Source: Pseudomonas fluorescens (GTDB taxonomy: Bacteria; Pseudomonadota; Gammaproteobacteria; Pseudomonadales; Pseudomonadaceae). From it: a DNA stretch of 64,000 nt. Shown one piece after another: positions 15,918 to 25,839 of the stretch (the first letter of the stretch is position 1; each line of letters begins with the position of its first letter). The stretch covers positions 992,001-1,056,000 of the forward strand of contig NZ_CABVIY010000001.1 of assembly GCF_902498195.1 (NCBI RefSeq), in the 5' to 3' direction. The notes under the pieces are model-generated. The model saw only the letters and a list, made by a program, of their open reading frames with translations, was not told the DNA's origin and made no database searches. A program made the translations under genes and the position numbers.

Positions 15918-16862
15918 TCAGCGAAGATTCAACTGCTGCCGATACGGCAAATCCGGCCCGGTCTTGCCGCAGGTCAACGCCGCTGCCCGAACCGCAAACC
16001 GCACCATCGCATCAATCTGCTCACGCTCCAGGCGCTGCAACCCCTCGACCGAATCCATCTGCTGCTCGGTCAACCAGGCAATCAGCGCCGCCTGAAACGT
16101 ATCCCCGGCCCCCACGGTATCGGCAATCTGCACCGCACACGCCGGCACCGACCACGAACCATGAGCCCGACTGAACACCGTCGCGCCTTCACCGCCACGG
16201 GTCAGCAACACCAGCTGACAACGCTGCTCCAGCCAGCCACCAATCACTCGCGCAGGATCCTGCCCGGGATACAGCAGGCTCAAATCCTCATCGCTGACCT
16301 TGATCAGGTCCGCATGCTCGACCAGCGTGGCAATCCGCGAACGCCACAACTCGATGTCCGGTTGAGGATTGAGCCGCACATTCGGATCGAGGCTGATCAG
16401 GCGCTGGCCGCTTTCCCGGCGGACCAACGCCAGCAAGGTGTCGGCAATCGGTTGCACCACCAGCGAGTACGAGCCGATGTGCAGACCGCGTACTTGTGGC
16501 CCGAGCGTCGGCAGGTGCTCCAGCGTCAACTGCCGGTCGGCGCAGCCTTCGCCACGGAAACTGTACTGCGGCGAGCCATTGGCGCCGACCGCGACCATCG
16601 CCAGGGTCGTGGGCGCGGCGACCTCCAGCAGATAGTCGGTGCGCACGCCCTCGTCCTGCAGCACTTGCAGCAGGCGCCGGCCCAGGTGGTCGGTGGACAA
16701 CCCGGCGAACAGCGCCGCGTCCACGCCCAAACGTCGCAGGCCCACGGCGACATTGAACGGCGAGCCACCGGCAATGGCCTTGAAATTCACTTTTGAAGCC
16801 AGACCGCTGGGGTCGTTTTCACTGAAAAAATCGAACAGCGCTTCGCCACACACCAGGTACAT
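15918..16862 (-). CDS. mtlZ: Fructokinase, PfkB family
   Basis: MtlZ phosphorylates the fructose made from mannitol. The 314 residues show the ribokinase/PfkB fold: the N-terminal GEALFDFFSEN and GGSPFNVAVGLRRLG, and the C-terminal signature DTVGAGDTFQAALIAWL with the catalytic Asp and anion hole GAGD. It is the last gene of the mtlEFGKDYZ order and starts 13 bases after mtlY ends, so the two are co-transcribed. It fits 6-carbon sugars as inferred from the operon. Confidence 0.93.
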   Translation of the reverse strand: MYLVCGEALFDFFSENDPSGLASKVNFKAIAGGSPFNVAVGLRRLGVDAALFAGLSTDHLGRRLLQVLQDEGVRTDYLLEVAAPTTLAMVAVGANGSPQYSFRGEGCADRQLTLEHLPTLGPQVRGLHIGSYSLVVQPIADTLLALVRRESGQRLISLDPNVRLNPQPDIELWRSRIATLVEHADLIKVSDEDLSLLYPGQDPARVIGGWLEQRCQLVLLTRGGEGATVFSRAHGSWSVPACAVQIADTVGAGDTFQAALIAWLTEQQMDSVEGLQRLEREQIDAMVRFAVRAAALTCGKTGPDLPYRQQLNLR

Positions 16863-16875
16863 AGTTGTTCACTCT

Positions 16876-18372
16876 TCAAAGGGTTGCGACATGCTGTCGA
16901 TAGCGTTCATAGGCCTGTTGCGAGGCCGCCACATGCTCTGCGATCGGCAAGGTTTGGCTGGCCATGTCGAGTTTCACGCAACGCTCGCACAGGCTGGCCA
17001 GGGAGTCTTCCTGCCCGTTTGCCCGGGACGTGCACCACGCCGCCTGAATCGCTGCGCCAAGGGCGGCGGCTTCGCTTTGTTCGGGGCAAATCACCGGCGC
17101 GTCCATGATGTCGGCGACGATCTGCCGCCACACCTGGCTTTTCGAACCGCCGCCAATCAGGCAGATGCGCAGGCTTTGTAAGCCATTGTGGCGTAGCAGG
17201 TCCAGCCCATGGCGCAAACCGAAGGTCGTCCCCTCGACCACCGCGCGGCACAGGTTGGCCCGGGTCAGGTTGGTCAGGGTCAAGCCGTGCAGGCTGCCGG
17301 TGGCGTGGGGCAGGGCGGGGACGCGCTCGCCATTGAGGAACGGCAGCATGGACACGCCTTCGGCACCGATAGGGGCCTGGGCCACGAGCGCGTTGAAACA
17401 CTCGATGTCCAGCTCGAACAGCTCCCGGATCGCTCCCGTGGCATTGGTCAGGTTCATGGTGCAGATCAGCGGCAGCCAGCCGCCGGTGGACGAACAGAAG
17501 GTGGCGACGGCGGCATCGGCGCTGACTGCCGGCGAGTCGGCATAGGCGCACACCGTGCCGGACGAACCGAGGCTCATGGTGATCGCGCCGGGCTGGATGT
17601 TGCCGGTGCCGATGGCGCCCATCATGTTGTCGCCACCGCCGCTGGCAACCCACGCTTGCGGGTTGATGCCCAAGCGTTCGGCGATGTCCGGCAGCACGGT
17701 GCCGACCACCGCGTGGGCGTCGATCAGTTGCGGCAGCGCCGCTTGCAGGCGGCCGGTGGAGTCGATGTGGCGTAGCAACTGCACATCCCACTGACGGCTG
17801 CGCACATTGAAATAACCGGTGCCCGATGCATCGCCGTACTCGCTGCAACTGCGGCCGGTGAGCCAGAAGTTGAGGTAGTCGTGGGGCAGCAGGATGCGGG
17901 CGATTCGGGAAAAGATCTCCGGGTGCTGCTCTTTCGTCCACAACAGCTTGGATACCGTGTAGCCCGGTGCGATGACCACGCCGAGGCGTTCCAGCGAACC
18001 GTGCTCGCCGCCCAGGTGTTGCAGCAGTCGATCGTTTTGCGCGGTGGTTTCGGTGTCGCACCAGAGCTTGGCCGGGCGCAAGACCTGGCCCTGATCGTCG
18101 AGCAACACCAGGCCATGCTGTTGGCCTGAGACGCCAATGCCGAGAATGTCCTGGCCATCGACGCCGGCCGCCAGCAAGGCGCGGCGGGTGGCGAGGGTGA
18201 ACGCGTCCCGCCATTGCGCGGTGTCTTGTTCACGACGGCCATTGGCGCCGCTGATCATCTTGTGGGTCGCGGCACCCTGGCCCAGGACCTGGCCGCTCAG
18301 GGCATCGAGGACAAGGGCTTTGGTGCCCTGGGTGCCACAGTCGATGCCGAGGAAGAGTTGTTGGGTTGCCAT
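16876..18372 (-). CDS. mtlY: Xylulokinase
   Basis: MtlY phosphorylates xylulose formed from D-arabitol by MtlD. From ATG 18370-18372 (AAGGACT upstream) the product is 498 residues, of FGGY kinase type: FLGIDCGTQGTKALVLD at the N-terminus, GVSGQQHGLVLLD, LPHDYLNFWLTG, and the second-domain ATP site ICLIGGGSKSQVWRQIVADI. All family landmarks are intact. The gene is separated from mtlD by a REP element (18411-18491), so its expression could differ from that of the upstream genes. Confidence 0.93.
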   Translation of the reverse strand: MATQQLFLGIDCGTQGTKALVLDALSGQVLGQGAATHKMISGANGRREQDTAQWRDAFTLATRRALLAAGVDGQDILGIGVSGQQHGLVLLDDQGQVLRPAKLWCDTETTAQNDRLLQHLGGEHGSLERLGVVIAPGYTVSKLLWTKEQHPEIFSRIARILLPHDYLNFWLTGRSCSEYGDASGTGYFNVRSRQWDVQLLRHIDSTGRLQAALPQLIDAHAVVGTVLPDIAERLGINPQAWVASGGGDNMMGAIGTGNIQPGAITMSLGSSGTVCAYADSPAVSADAAVATFCSSTGGWLPLICTMNLTNATGAIRELFELDIECFNALVAQAPIGAEGVSMLPFLNGERVPALPHATGSLHGLTLTNLTRANLCRAVVEGTTFGLRHGLDLLRHNGLQSLRICLIGGGSKSQVWRQIVADIMDAPVICPEQSEAAALGAAIQAAWCTSRANGQEDSLASLCERCVKLDMASQTLPIAEHVAASQQAYERYRQHVATL

Positions 18373-18410
18373 GGTAAGTCCTTGGTATCTCGGATCAATC
18401 TCGGTGAAGC

Positions 18411-18491
18411 CATTCGCGAGCAAGTCGAATCGTCGCACTGCCGCCCCCACATTGGAATGCGTTCAAAAGTGGGAGCGGGCTTGCTCGCGAA
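18411..18491. repeat. REP element within the mtl operon (mtlD/mtlY junction)
   Basis: A good arm GTGGGAGCGGGCTTGCTCGC occupies 18470-18491. The opposite arm (ATTCGCGAGCAAGTCG, about 18413-18428, and CCGCCCCCACATTGG, 18441-18455) is degenerate. It sits in the 144-base gap between mtlD and mtlY. Confidence 0.75.
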
Positions 18492-18516
18492 GACGCAAGT
18501 GCATTCATTGCTGAGC

Positions 18517-19989
18517 TCAGGCCAGCACCCGCTCCAGCGTCCGCGTCACGCCGACTTCGCGCAAACTGTTGCAGCACCACTCGAACGCCGCCACAAACTC
18601 CGCCGAGCGCGGTATCGCCGTGCCAAAAATCTCCTCGACACCCAGCAACCGCTGGCTGATCAATCCATCTTCCGCCACCAGCGCCTGACAGAACGCCGCA
18701 CGCGGGTCGGGGATCGAGTAGGTATCGCCATTTTCATCCACGCCCTTCAGATACAAGGCCCACGCGGCCACGACCAGCGCCGCACGCTTGGTTTCCCGGC
18801 CATCGGCAATCAAGCGGTTGATCGTGGGAACGGTGAACTTGGGAAACTTCGACGAGCCGTCCGAACACACCCGCTCCAGTTGATCGGCTATCGCCTGGTT
18901 GGAGAAGCGCGCGACCAGGGTGTCTTTGTAGTCGCTCAGGTCGATGCCCGGCACCGGCGACAGTTGCGGGGTCACGTCCAGGTCCATGTAGGCACGCATG
19001 TAGCGCACGAACAGCGGGTCGTTCATGGTTTCGTGGACGAAGCGATAGCCCTTCAGAAAACCCAGGTACGTCAGGGCCAGGTGGCTGCCGTTGAGCAACT
19101 TGATCTTCATCTCTTCGTAAGGCGTGACGTCGTCGGTGAATTGCACACCGACCTTTTCCCAGGCCGGGCGCCCATTGACGAACTTGTCTTCCAGGACCCA
19201 TTGCACGAACGGTTCGCACACCACCGGCCAGGCATCATCCACGCCATGCTGGTCGGCCAGTTGCAGGCGATGTTCGGTGCTGGTCATCGGCGTGATGCGG
19301 TCGACCATGGCATTGGGGAAGCTGACGTGGCGCGCGATCCAGTCCCGCAGATCGCCATCGAGCAGCGCGGCGAAGGCCAGCAACGCCTTGCGGGTGACGG
19401 CGCCGTTGTGCGGCAGGTTATCGCAGGACATCAAGGTGAAGGCGGGCGTCCCCGCCGCGCGGCGTTTGGCCAGCGCGGCGCAGAGAAAGCCGAACACGGT
19501 TTTCGGCGCATCCGGGTTGGCCAGGTCGTGCTGGATCTGTGGCAGGTGGGCCATGAACTCGCCATTGCTGTCATCGATGCAGTAGCCACCTTCGGTGATG
19601 GTCAGCGAGACAATGCGGATCTGCGGGTCGGCGAGTTTGTCGATCAGCGCTTGCGCACCGTCTTCGGCGAGCAGCATGTCGCGGATCGCGCCGATGACCC
19701 GCACTTCGGTGTCGTCGCTGTCGCCCAGTTCGAACAGGGTGAACAGGCAGTCCTGGCCTTTGAGGTCGTCATGGGCGCGACGGTCTTCGGCACGCAGGCC
19801 CACGCCGCAGATGGCCCAGTCGAGGCCTTCGCCCAGGTTCATCAACGCGTCGGTGTAATACGCCTGGTGGGCGCGATGGAACCCGCCGACGCCGATGTGG
19901 GCGATGCCCTGGCGGGTGTCGCTCAGGGCGTAGGCGGGCAGGACCACCTCGGGGGCGAGGCGGTTGAGGTTTTGTTTGTTCAGTTTCAT
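18517..19989 (-). CDS. mtlD: Mannitol 2-dehydrogenase (polyol dehydrogenase)
   Basis: This NAD-dependent long-chain dehydrogenase oxidises mannitol to fructose, and arabitol and sorbitol in Pseudomonas. The product is about 490 residues from the ATG at 19987-19989 (MKLNKQNLNRL). It has the nucleotide-binding start IAHIGVGGFHRAHQAYY and the catalytic K-x-x-x-x-N-x-x-H motif in KIKLLNGSHLALTYLG. VDRITPMTSTEH is a further family block. It starts 17 bases after mtlK ends, so the two belong to one transcript. Confidence 0.95.
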   Translation of the reverse strand: MKLNKQNLNRLAPEVVLPAYALSDTRQGIAHIGVGGFHRAHQAYYTDALMNLGEGLDWAICGVGLRAEDRRAHDDLKGQDCLFTLFELGDSDDTEVRVIGAIRDMLLAEDGAQALIDKLADPQIRIVSLTITEGGYCIDDSNGEFMAHLPQIQHDLANPDAPKTVFGFLCAALAKRRAAGTPAFTLMSCDNLPHNGAVTRKALLAFAALLDGDLRDWIARHVSFPNAMVDRITPMTSTEHRLQLADQHGVDDAWPVVCEPFVQWVLEDKFVNGRPAWEKVGVQFTDDVTPYEEMKIKLLNGSHLALTYLGFLKGYRFVHETMNDPLFVRYMRAYMDLDVTPQLSPVPGIDLSDYKDTLVARFSNQAIADQLERVCSDGSSKFPKFTVPTINRLIADGRETKRAALVVAAWALYLKGVDENGDTYSIPDPRAAFCQALVAEDGLISQRLLGVEEIFGTAIPRSAEFVAAFEWCCNSLREVGVTRTLERVLA

Positions 19990-20006
19990 CACAAGCACTC
20001 GAAAGG

Positions 20007-21110
<1,104 letters not shown>

Positions 21111-21174
21111 GGTGATGGGCCTCCACTTGTTTTTATTCAATTGAACCGGGCTGCCGGAAACGGTGCTGCACCCT

Positions 21175-21264
21175 CTGGGAGCGGGCTTGCTCGCGAATGC
21201 GGTGTGTCAGTCGACATCAACATTGACTGGCACACCGCTTTCGCGAGCAAGCCCGCTCCCACAG
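21175..21264. repeat. REP pair within the mtl operon (mtlG/mtlK junction)
   Basis: CTGGGAGCGGGCTTGCTCGC and GCGAGCAAGCCCGCTCCCAC are near-perfect inverted arms. The inner part is also palindromic (GCGGTGTGTCAGTC ... GACTGGCACACCGC), so one long hairpin of about 90 bases can form. The inner words recur at 24756-24845. Confidence 0.9.
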
Positions 21265-21280
21265 GGAAATAAAACGCTAT

Positions 21281-22111
21281 TCATTTCACGGCACCAAACG
21301 AAAGGCCACGCACCAGTTGCTTCTGGCTGATCCAGCCAAAGATCAGGATCGGCGCGCAGGCCAGGGTCGAGACCGCCGACAATTTGGCCCAGAACAATCC
21401 TTCGGGACTCGAATACGAGGCGATCAAGGCGGTCAGCGGCGCGGCTTTGGACGAGGTCAGGTTCAGCGACCAGAACGCTTCGTTCCAGCACAGGATCAGC
21501 GACAGCAGCACGGTGGACGCCAGGCCACCCTTGGCGATCGGCAGCAGCACCCGGAGCATCTCCTGCGCCAGGGTGGCGCCGTCCAGGCGGGCGGCTTCGA
21601 GGATGTCCTTGGGGATGTCCTTGAAGTAGGTGTAAATCATCCAGACCACGATCGGCAGGTTGATCAGCGTGTAGATGACGATCAGCGCGATGCGTGTGTC
21701 GAGCAGGCCGAAACTCTTGGCCAGCAGGTAGATCGGCATCAGCACGCCCACCGGCGGCAGCATCTTGGTCGAGAGCATCCACAGCAGCGTGCCCTTGGTG
21801 CGCTGGGTTTCGTAGAAGGCCATGGAGTAGGCCGCCGGCACCGCGATCAGCAGGCACAGGGCGGTGGCGCTGAACGAGATGACCACCGAGTTCCAGGCAA
21901 AACTGAAGTAGTCACTGCGCTCGTTGATGTGCAGGTAGTTCTCCAGGGTCGGGGTGAATATGAACTGCGGCGGCGTGGCGAACGCGTCGATTTCGGTCTT
22001 GAAGCTGGTCAGCACCATCCAGAAGATCGGGAAGAAGATCAGGATCGCGATGGCCCAGGCCAGGGTGCCCAGCAGCAGGCTTTGCAGGCGACGGGATTGT
22101 TGAAGGGTCAT
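21281..22111 (-). CDS. mtlG: ABC transporter permease for mannitol/polyols
   Basis: This is the MalG-type inner-membrane permease of 276 residues. It has six hydrophobic segments and the cytoplasmic EAA loop EAARLDGATLAQEMLRVLLP, which contacts MtlK. The start TLQQSRRLQSLLLGTLAWAI and the end LVRGLSFGAVK are typical. Only 10 bases separate it from mtlF, so they are translated from one message. Confidence 0.94.
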   Translation of the reverse strand: MTLQQSRRLQSLLLGTLAWAIAILIFFPIFWMVLTSFKTEIDAFATPPQFIFTPTLENYLHINERSDYFSFAWNSVVISFSATALCLLIAVPAAYSMAFYETQRTKGTLLWMLSTKMLPPVGVLMPIYLLAKSFGLLDTRIALIVIYTLINLPIVVWMIYTYFKDIPKDILEAARLDGATLAQEMLRVLLPIAKGGLASTVLLSLILCWNEAFWSLNLTSSKAAPLTALIASYSSPEGLFWAKLSAVSTLACAPILIFGWISQKQLVRGLSFGAVK

Positions 22112-22121
22112 GGCGCGGGCC

Positions 22122-23048
22122 TCAGGCTTTGTCAGTCAGGTTTTTGCCGATCATCCGCACCAGGACGATGGCCGCGATGTTGGCAATCACCACCGCAATC
22201 AAGCCGCCCGCGGAAGCCATGCCGACATCGAACTGCACCAGCGCCTGGTTGTAGATCAGGTAGGCGAGGTTGGTCGAGGCGTAGCCGGGGCCGCCATTGG
22301 TGGTGGTGAAGATTTCGGCGAACACCGAGAGCAGGAAGATGGTTTCGATCATCACCACCACCGCAATCGGACGCGCCAGGTGCGGCAGCGTCAGGTGCCA
22401 GAAGATCGCGATGGGCCCGGCACCGTCCAGGCGCGCGGCTTCTTTCTGTTCCTGGTCGAGGGACTGCATGGCGGTCATCAGGATCAGGATCGCGAAGGGC
22501 AGCCATTGCCAGGAAACAATGATGATGATCGACAGCAACGGGTAGTGCGCCAGCCAGTCCACCGGCTGCGCGCCGAACAGTTTCCAGACGTAGGCGAGGA
22601 TCCCCGACACCGGATGGAAAATCAGGTTCTTCCAGATCAGCGCGCCGACGGTGGGCATGATGAAGAACGGCGAGATCAGCATGACCCGCACGATGCCGCG
22701 ACCGAAAAACTCACTGGCCTCCAGCAGCGCGCTGATCAATACCCCCAGCACCACACTGATCAACAGCACGCTGCCCACCAGCAACAGGGTGTTGGTGGCC
22801 CCGGGCATGAAACCGGAGTCGGTCAGGAAGTAGCTGAAGTTCTCCAGCCCCACGAACTCGTTTTCGCCGGGGTAGAGCAGGTTGTAGCGGATCATCGAAA
22901 AGTACAGGGTCATGCCCAGCGGCACGATCATCCACAACAGCAGCAGCGCCACCGATGGGCTGACCAGGAACCAACCAGGATTGGCCAACCGGCTTTTACG
23001 CTGCGGTTGGGGGATGTCCATGTGAGCTTTGGCAGTTGAAGTAGTCAT
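22122..23048 (-). CDS. mtlF: ABC transporter permease for mannitol/polyols
   Basis: This is the MalF-type permease. I start it at ATG 23046-23048, which gives 308 residues; a longer frame from 23141 reads through the REP element and is not credible. It has a polar N-terminus, then LVSPSVALLLLWMIVPLGMT as first helix. The EAA loop reads EAARLDGAGPIAIFWHLTLP. It pairs with MtlG to form the channel. A REP pair lies between it and mtlE, as in the E. coli malE-malF arrangement. Confidence 0.93.
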   Translation of the reverse strand: MTTSTAKAHMDIPQPQRKSRLANPGWFLVSPSVALLLLWMIVPLGMTLYFSMIRYNLLYPGENEFVGLENFSYFLTDSGFMPGATNTLLLVGSVLLISVVLGVLISALLEASEFFGRGIVRVMLISPFFIMPTVGALIWKNLIFHPVSGILAYVWKLFGAQPVDWLAHYPLLSIIIIVSWQWLPFAILILMTAMQSLDQEQKEAARLDGAGPIAIFWHLTLPHLARPIAVVVMIETIFLLSVFAEIFTTTNGGPGYASTNLAYLIYNQALVQFDVGMASAGGLIAVVIANIAAIVLVRMIGKNLTDKA

Positions 23049-23087
23049 GGCATTCAGAACCGAGTCATACAGACCTGAGAAGATCCC

Positions 23088-23178
23088 ATGTGGGAGCGGG
23101 CTTGCTCGCGAAGGCGTCGTGTCAGCCAATGCATGGGTCACTGATTAACCGTTTTCGCGAGCAAGCCCGCTCCCACAT
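23088..23178. repeat. REP pair within the mtl operon (mtlE/mtlF junction)
   Basis: Arms ATGTGGGAGCGGGCTTGCTC and GAGCAAGCCCGCTCCCACAT enclose about 45 bases. The position, directly after the binding-protein gene, is where an mRNA-stabilising hairpin would allow more MtlE than permease. Confidence 0.9.
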
Positions 23179-23203
23179 AAGGCGAGAGCGGTGAGGCTAA
23201 GGG

Positions 23204-24514
23204 TTACTTGGGATAACCCGCACGCTTCATTTCGCGCTCGGTGGTTTGCTGGGCCGCGGCCAGGGCCTGGTCGACCGTGGTCTGGCCGATCAGGGCCGCC
23301 GAGAACAGTTTGCCGACCTGGGTGCCCACCGCCTGGAACTCGGGAATGGTCACCAGCTGGATGCCGATGTACGGCACCGGACGCGCGCCTGGCTTGCTCG
23401 GGTCCGCCGCCTTGAGCGACTCCAGCGTGACCCTGGCGAACGGCGCCGCGCTCATGTACGCCTCGCTGTAGGTCGAGGCCCGGGTGCCTGGCGGCACGTT
23501 GGCGATGCCGTCGGTCTTGGCGACCAGTTCGCCGTACTCCCTGGAGGTCGCCCAGGCGCTGAAGGTTTTTGCCGCGTCCTTGGCCTTGGAGCTGGTCGGA
23601 ATCGCCAATGCCCAGGAGTACAACCAGGCGGAGCCTTTGTCGGTGGTTTCATGGGGCGCGTAGGTGAAGCCGACGTGATCGCTGACCTTGCTCTGGGTCT
23701 TGTCGGTGACGAACGAGCCGGCGACGCTGGCATCGACCCAGATCGCGCATTTGCCGCTGTTGAACAGCGCCAGGTTTTCGTTGAAACCGTTGCTCGACGC
23801 CCCCGGAGGACCGGATTTTTTCATGGTGTCGACATAGAAATTCAGCGTGTTTTTCCATTCGGGGCCGTTGAATTCCGGTTGCCATTTCTCATCGAACCAG
23901 CGCGCGCCATAGGCATTGGCGACGGTGGTGATCAATGCCATGTTCTCGCCCCAGCCGGCCTTGCCCCGCAGGCAGATGCCGTACTGTTCTTTATCCTTGT
24001 TCGTGAGTTTGCTGGCGAATTCGCCGATCTGGGTCCAGGTCGGGCGCTCGGGCATGGTCAGGCCGGCGTCCTTGAACAGGTCGGTGCGGTAGTAGGTGAT
24101 CGAGCTTTCGGCGTAGAACGGCAGGGCGTACAGCGAACCCTTGACCGACAGGCCTTCACGCACCGACGGGAACACATCGTCGAGGGCATAGCTGGCCGGC
24201 AAATCCTTCATCGGCTCCAGCCAACCCTTGGCACCCCACAGTGCGGCTTCGTACATGCCGATGGTCAACACATCGAACTGCCCGCCCTGGGTGGCAATGT
24301 CGGTGGTCAGGCGCTGGCGCAGCACGTTCTCTTCCAGGACCACCCAGTTGAGCTTGATCTCGGGATGCTCGGCCTCGAAGGTTTTCGAGAGCTTTTGCAT
24401 GCGGATCATGTCGCTGTTGTTGACGGTGGCGATGGTCAGGGTCTGGGCGCCAAGGCTGACGCTGCTGAGGGTCATGCAGGTGAGGGCAAGCAGAGCTTTT
24501 ACAGAAGGTTGCAT
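23204..24514 (-). CDS. mtlE: Periplasmic mannitol/polyol-binding protein
   Basis: MtlE is the solute-binding protein of the importer, 436 residues, of the MalE-like family 1. A signal peptide (VKALLALTCMTLSSVSLGAQ) precedes the mature start TLTIATVNNSDMIRMQKLS. Family blocks such as GGQFDVLTIGMYEAALWG, YALPFYAESSITYYRTDLF and YSWALAIPTSSKAKDAA are present. It is the first gene of the operon, with its promoter in the 340-base gap below mtlR. Confidence 0.95.
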   Translation of the reverse strand: MQPSVKALLALTCMTLSSVSLGAQTLTIATVNNSDMIRMQKLSKTFEAEHPEIKLNWVVLEENVLRQRLTTDIATQGGQFDVLTIGMYEAALWGAKGWLEPMKDLPASYALDDVFPSVREGLSVKGSLYALPFYAESSITYYRTDLFKDAGLTMPERPTWTQIGEFASKLTNKDKEQYGICLRGKAGWGENMALITTVANAYGARWFDEKWQPEFNGPEWKNTLNFYVDTMKKSGPPGASSNGFNENLALFNSGKCAIWVDASVAGSFVTDKTQSKVSDHVGFTYAPHETTDKGSAWLYSWALAIPTSSKAKDAAKTFSAWATSREYGELVAKTDGIANVPPGTRASTYSEAYMSAAPFARVTLESLKAADPSKPGARPVPYIGIQLVTIPEFQAVGTQVGKLFSAALIGQTTVDQALAAAQQTTEREMKRAGYPK

Positions 24515-24755
24515 CGTGCACTCCTTTTCTGCACCCGCAGGGATACAGAAGGACAGTTATTGTTTTTGTGTCTTCCGCATGCAGGAAGAATCTGCGCTGA
24601 TTACAGCCTTCAATCGAGGACGAGACAAATCATCCATCACACTTGGATTGATACTTTTTTGCACTGGAGTTTGTAAGGGGAAACGCAGGGAAGGGGTTTT
24701 CAGCGATGGTGCGACTTCGAATCCGTACAGGTTTCAGGCTGCAAATGCAGCACGG
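24515..24755 (-). promoter_or_regulatory. Probable mtlE promoter and MtlR operator region
   Basis: This gap between mtlR and mtlE, outside the REP element, is AT-richer than its surroundings, with the T-run at 24653-24658. It must hold the start of the mtlEFGKDYZ transcript, and by family knowledge the MtlR sites. I cannot fix the -35, -10 or operator half-sites by eye. Confidence 0.5.
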
Positions 24756-24845
24756 GTGGGAGAGGGCTTGCTCGCGAAGACGGTGTGTCAGTTGATACCT
24801 GTATTGACTGACACGGCCTGTTCGCGAGCAAGCCCGCTCCCACAT
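24756..24845. repeat. REP pair between mtlR and mtlE
   Basis: Arms TGGGAGAGGGCTTGCTCGCG and TTCGCGAGCAAGCCCGCTCC flank a core CGGTGTGTCAGTTGATA ... TATTGACTGACACGG that is itself palindromic and shares words with the element at 21175-21264. Confidence 0.9.
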
Positions 24846-24855
24846 TTGATGGTGT

Positions 24856-25761
24856 TTAACCCAGGTTCTGCTCGGTCAGCCGCTGCACCACCAACCGCCG
24901 ATAATGCGACGGCGTCATGCCCTTGAGCTGCTGGAAGCGTCGGTTGAAGTTGGAAATGTTGTTGAAGCCCGACTCGAAGCACACATCGGTCACCGGTTTG
25001 TCGCCATCGGCCAGCAACTCGCAGGACTTGCTGATACGCAGGCGATTGACGAATTCGATGAAGGTGCGCCCCGTGGCCTGCTTGAACACCCGGCTGAAGT
25101 AGGTCGCCTTCATGCCCAGGTGCTCGGCGACTTCCTCCAGCGTCAGGTCCCGGGCGTAGTGGGCGAAAATGTAATCCACCGCCCGGTTGGTGCGGTCGAT
25201 GTTGTGCTCGTCCGCCAGTTGCGAGGTCGTTGCGCCGGAGAGCAACTGGTAATCGTCGCAGGCCGCCAACAACTCCAGCAGGATGAAAAAGTGCCCGAGC
25301 CGGGTCACGCCCTGGGTGTCGGCGATGCGCTGCATCAATTCCATCGCCTTGCGAATGGTGTGCTTGCTGCGAAACTCGATGCCGTATTGCGCACGCTCCA
25401 GCAACGGCGCCAGGGTCTTGAGTTCGGTGAACACCTGGTAGCCACTGTCGAACAACTCGTCGGTGAAGTTGACCAGCATGTCGCGCTTGGCCACCACCTC
25501 GTCTTCAGCCACCTGGCTGATCCAGTTGTGGGGCAGGTTGGGGCCGGTGAGGAACAGGGTTTCGGGGTAGAAGTTACCGATGTAGTCGCCGATAAATACC
25601 TTGCCGGAGCTGGCGACGATCAGGTGCAGTTCGTATTCCTTGTGGAAGTGCCAGCGCACCAGGGGGCAGGGGAAGCCATGCTGGCGATAGATGATGGATA
25701 ACCCGTTGTGGTCGTCCATCAATTCGTAGGAAGGGTCGGTGACTCTGGCGGTACGGTTCAT
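24856..25761 (-). CDS. mtlR: AraC-family transcriptional activator of the mtl operon
   Basis: This is a 301-residue regulator. The N-terminal half is a cupin-like sensor domain (HFHKEYELHLIVASSGKVFIGDY). The C-terminal 100 residues hold two helix-turn-helix motifs of AraC type: LTLEEVAEHLGMKATYFSRV and PVTDVCFESGFNNISNFNRR, ending GMTPSHYRR. In P. fluorescens MtlR activates the mtl genes with mannitol or arabitol. The position upstream of mtlE in the same orientation matches that organism. Confidence 0.93.
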   Translation of the reverse strand: MNRTARVTDPSYELMDDHNGLSIIYRQHGFPCPLVRWHFHKEYELHLIVASSGKVFIGDYIGNFYPETLFLTGPNLPHNWISQVAEDEVVAKRDMLVNFTDELFDSGYQVFTELKTLAPLLERAQYGIEFRSKHTIRKAMELMQRIADTQGVTRLGHFFILLELLAACDDYQLLSGATTSQLADEHNIDRTNRAVDYIFAHYARDLTLEEVAEHLGMKATYFSRVFKQATGRTFIEFVNRLRISKSCELLADGDKPVTDVCFESGFNNISNFNRRFQQLKGMTPSHYRRLVVQRLTEQNLG

Positions 25762-25839
25762 GTCAGGGCGCTTTTGTTGTTATCGCCGCCTGATCATGCC
25801 TCGTTCCGCCCCATCAACGCCAGCCGAGTGATCCCGCTC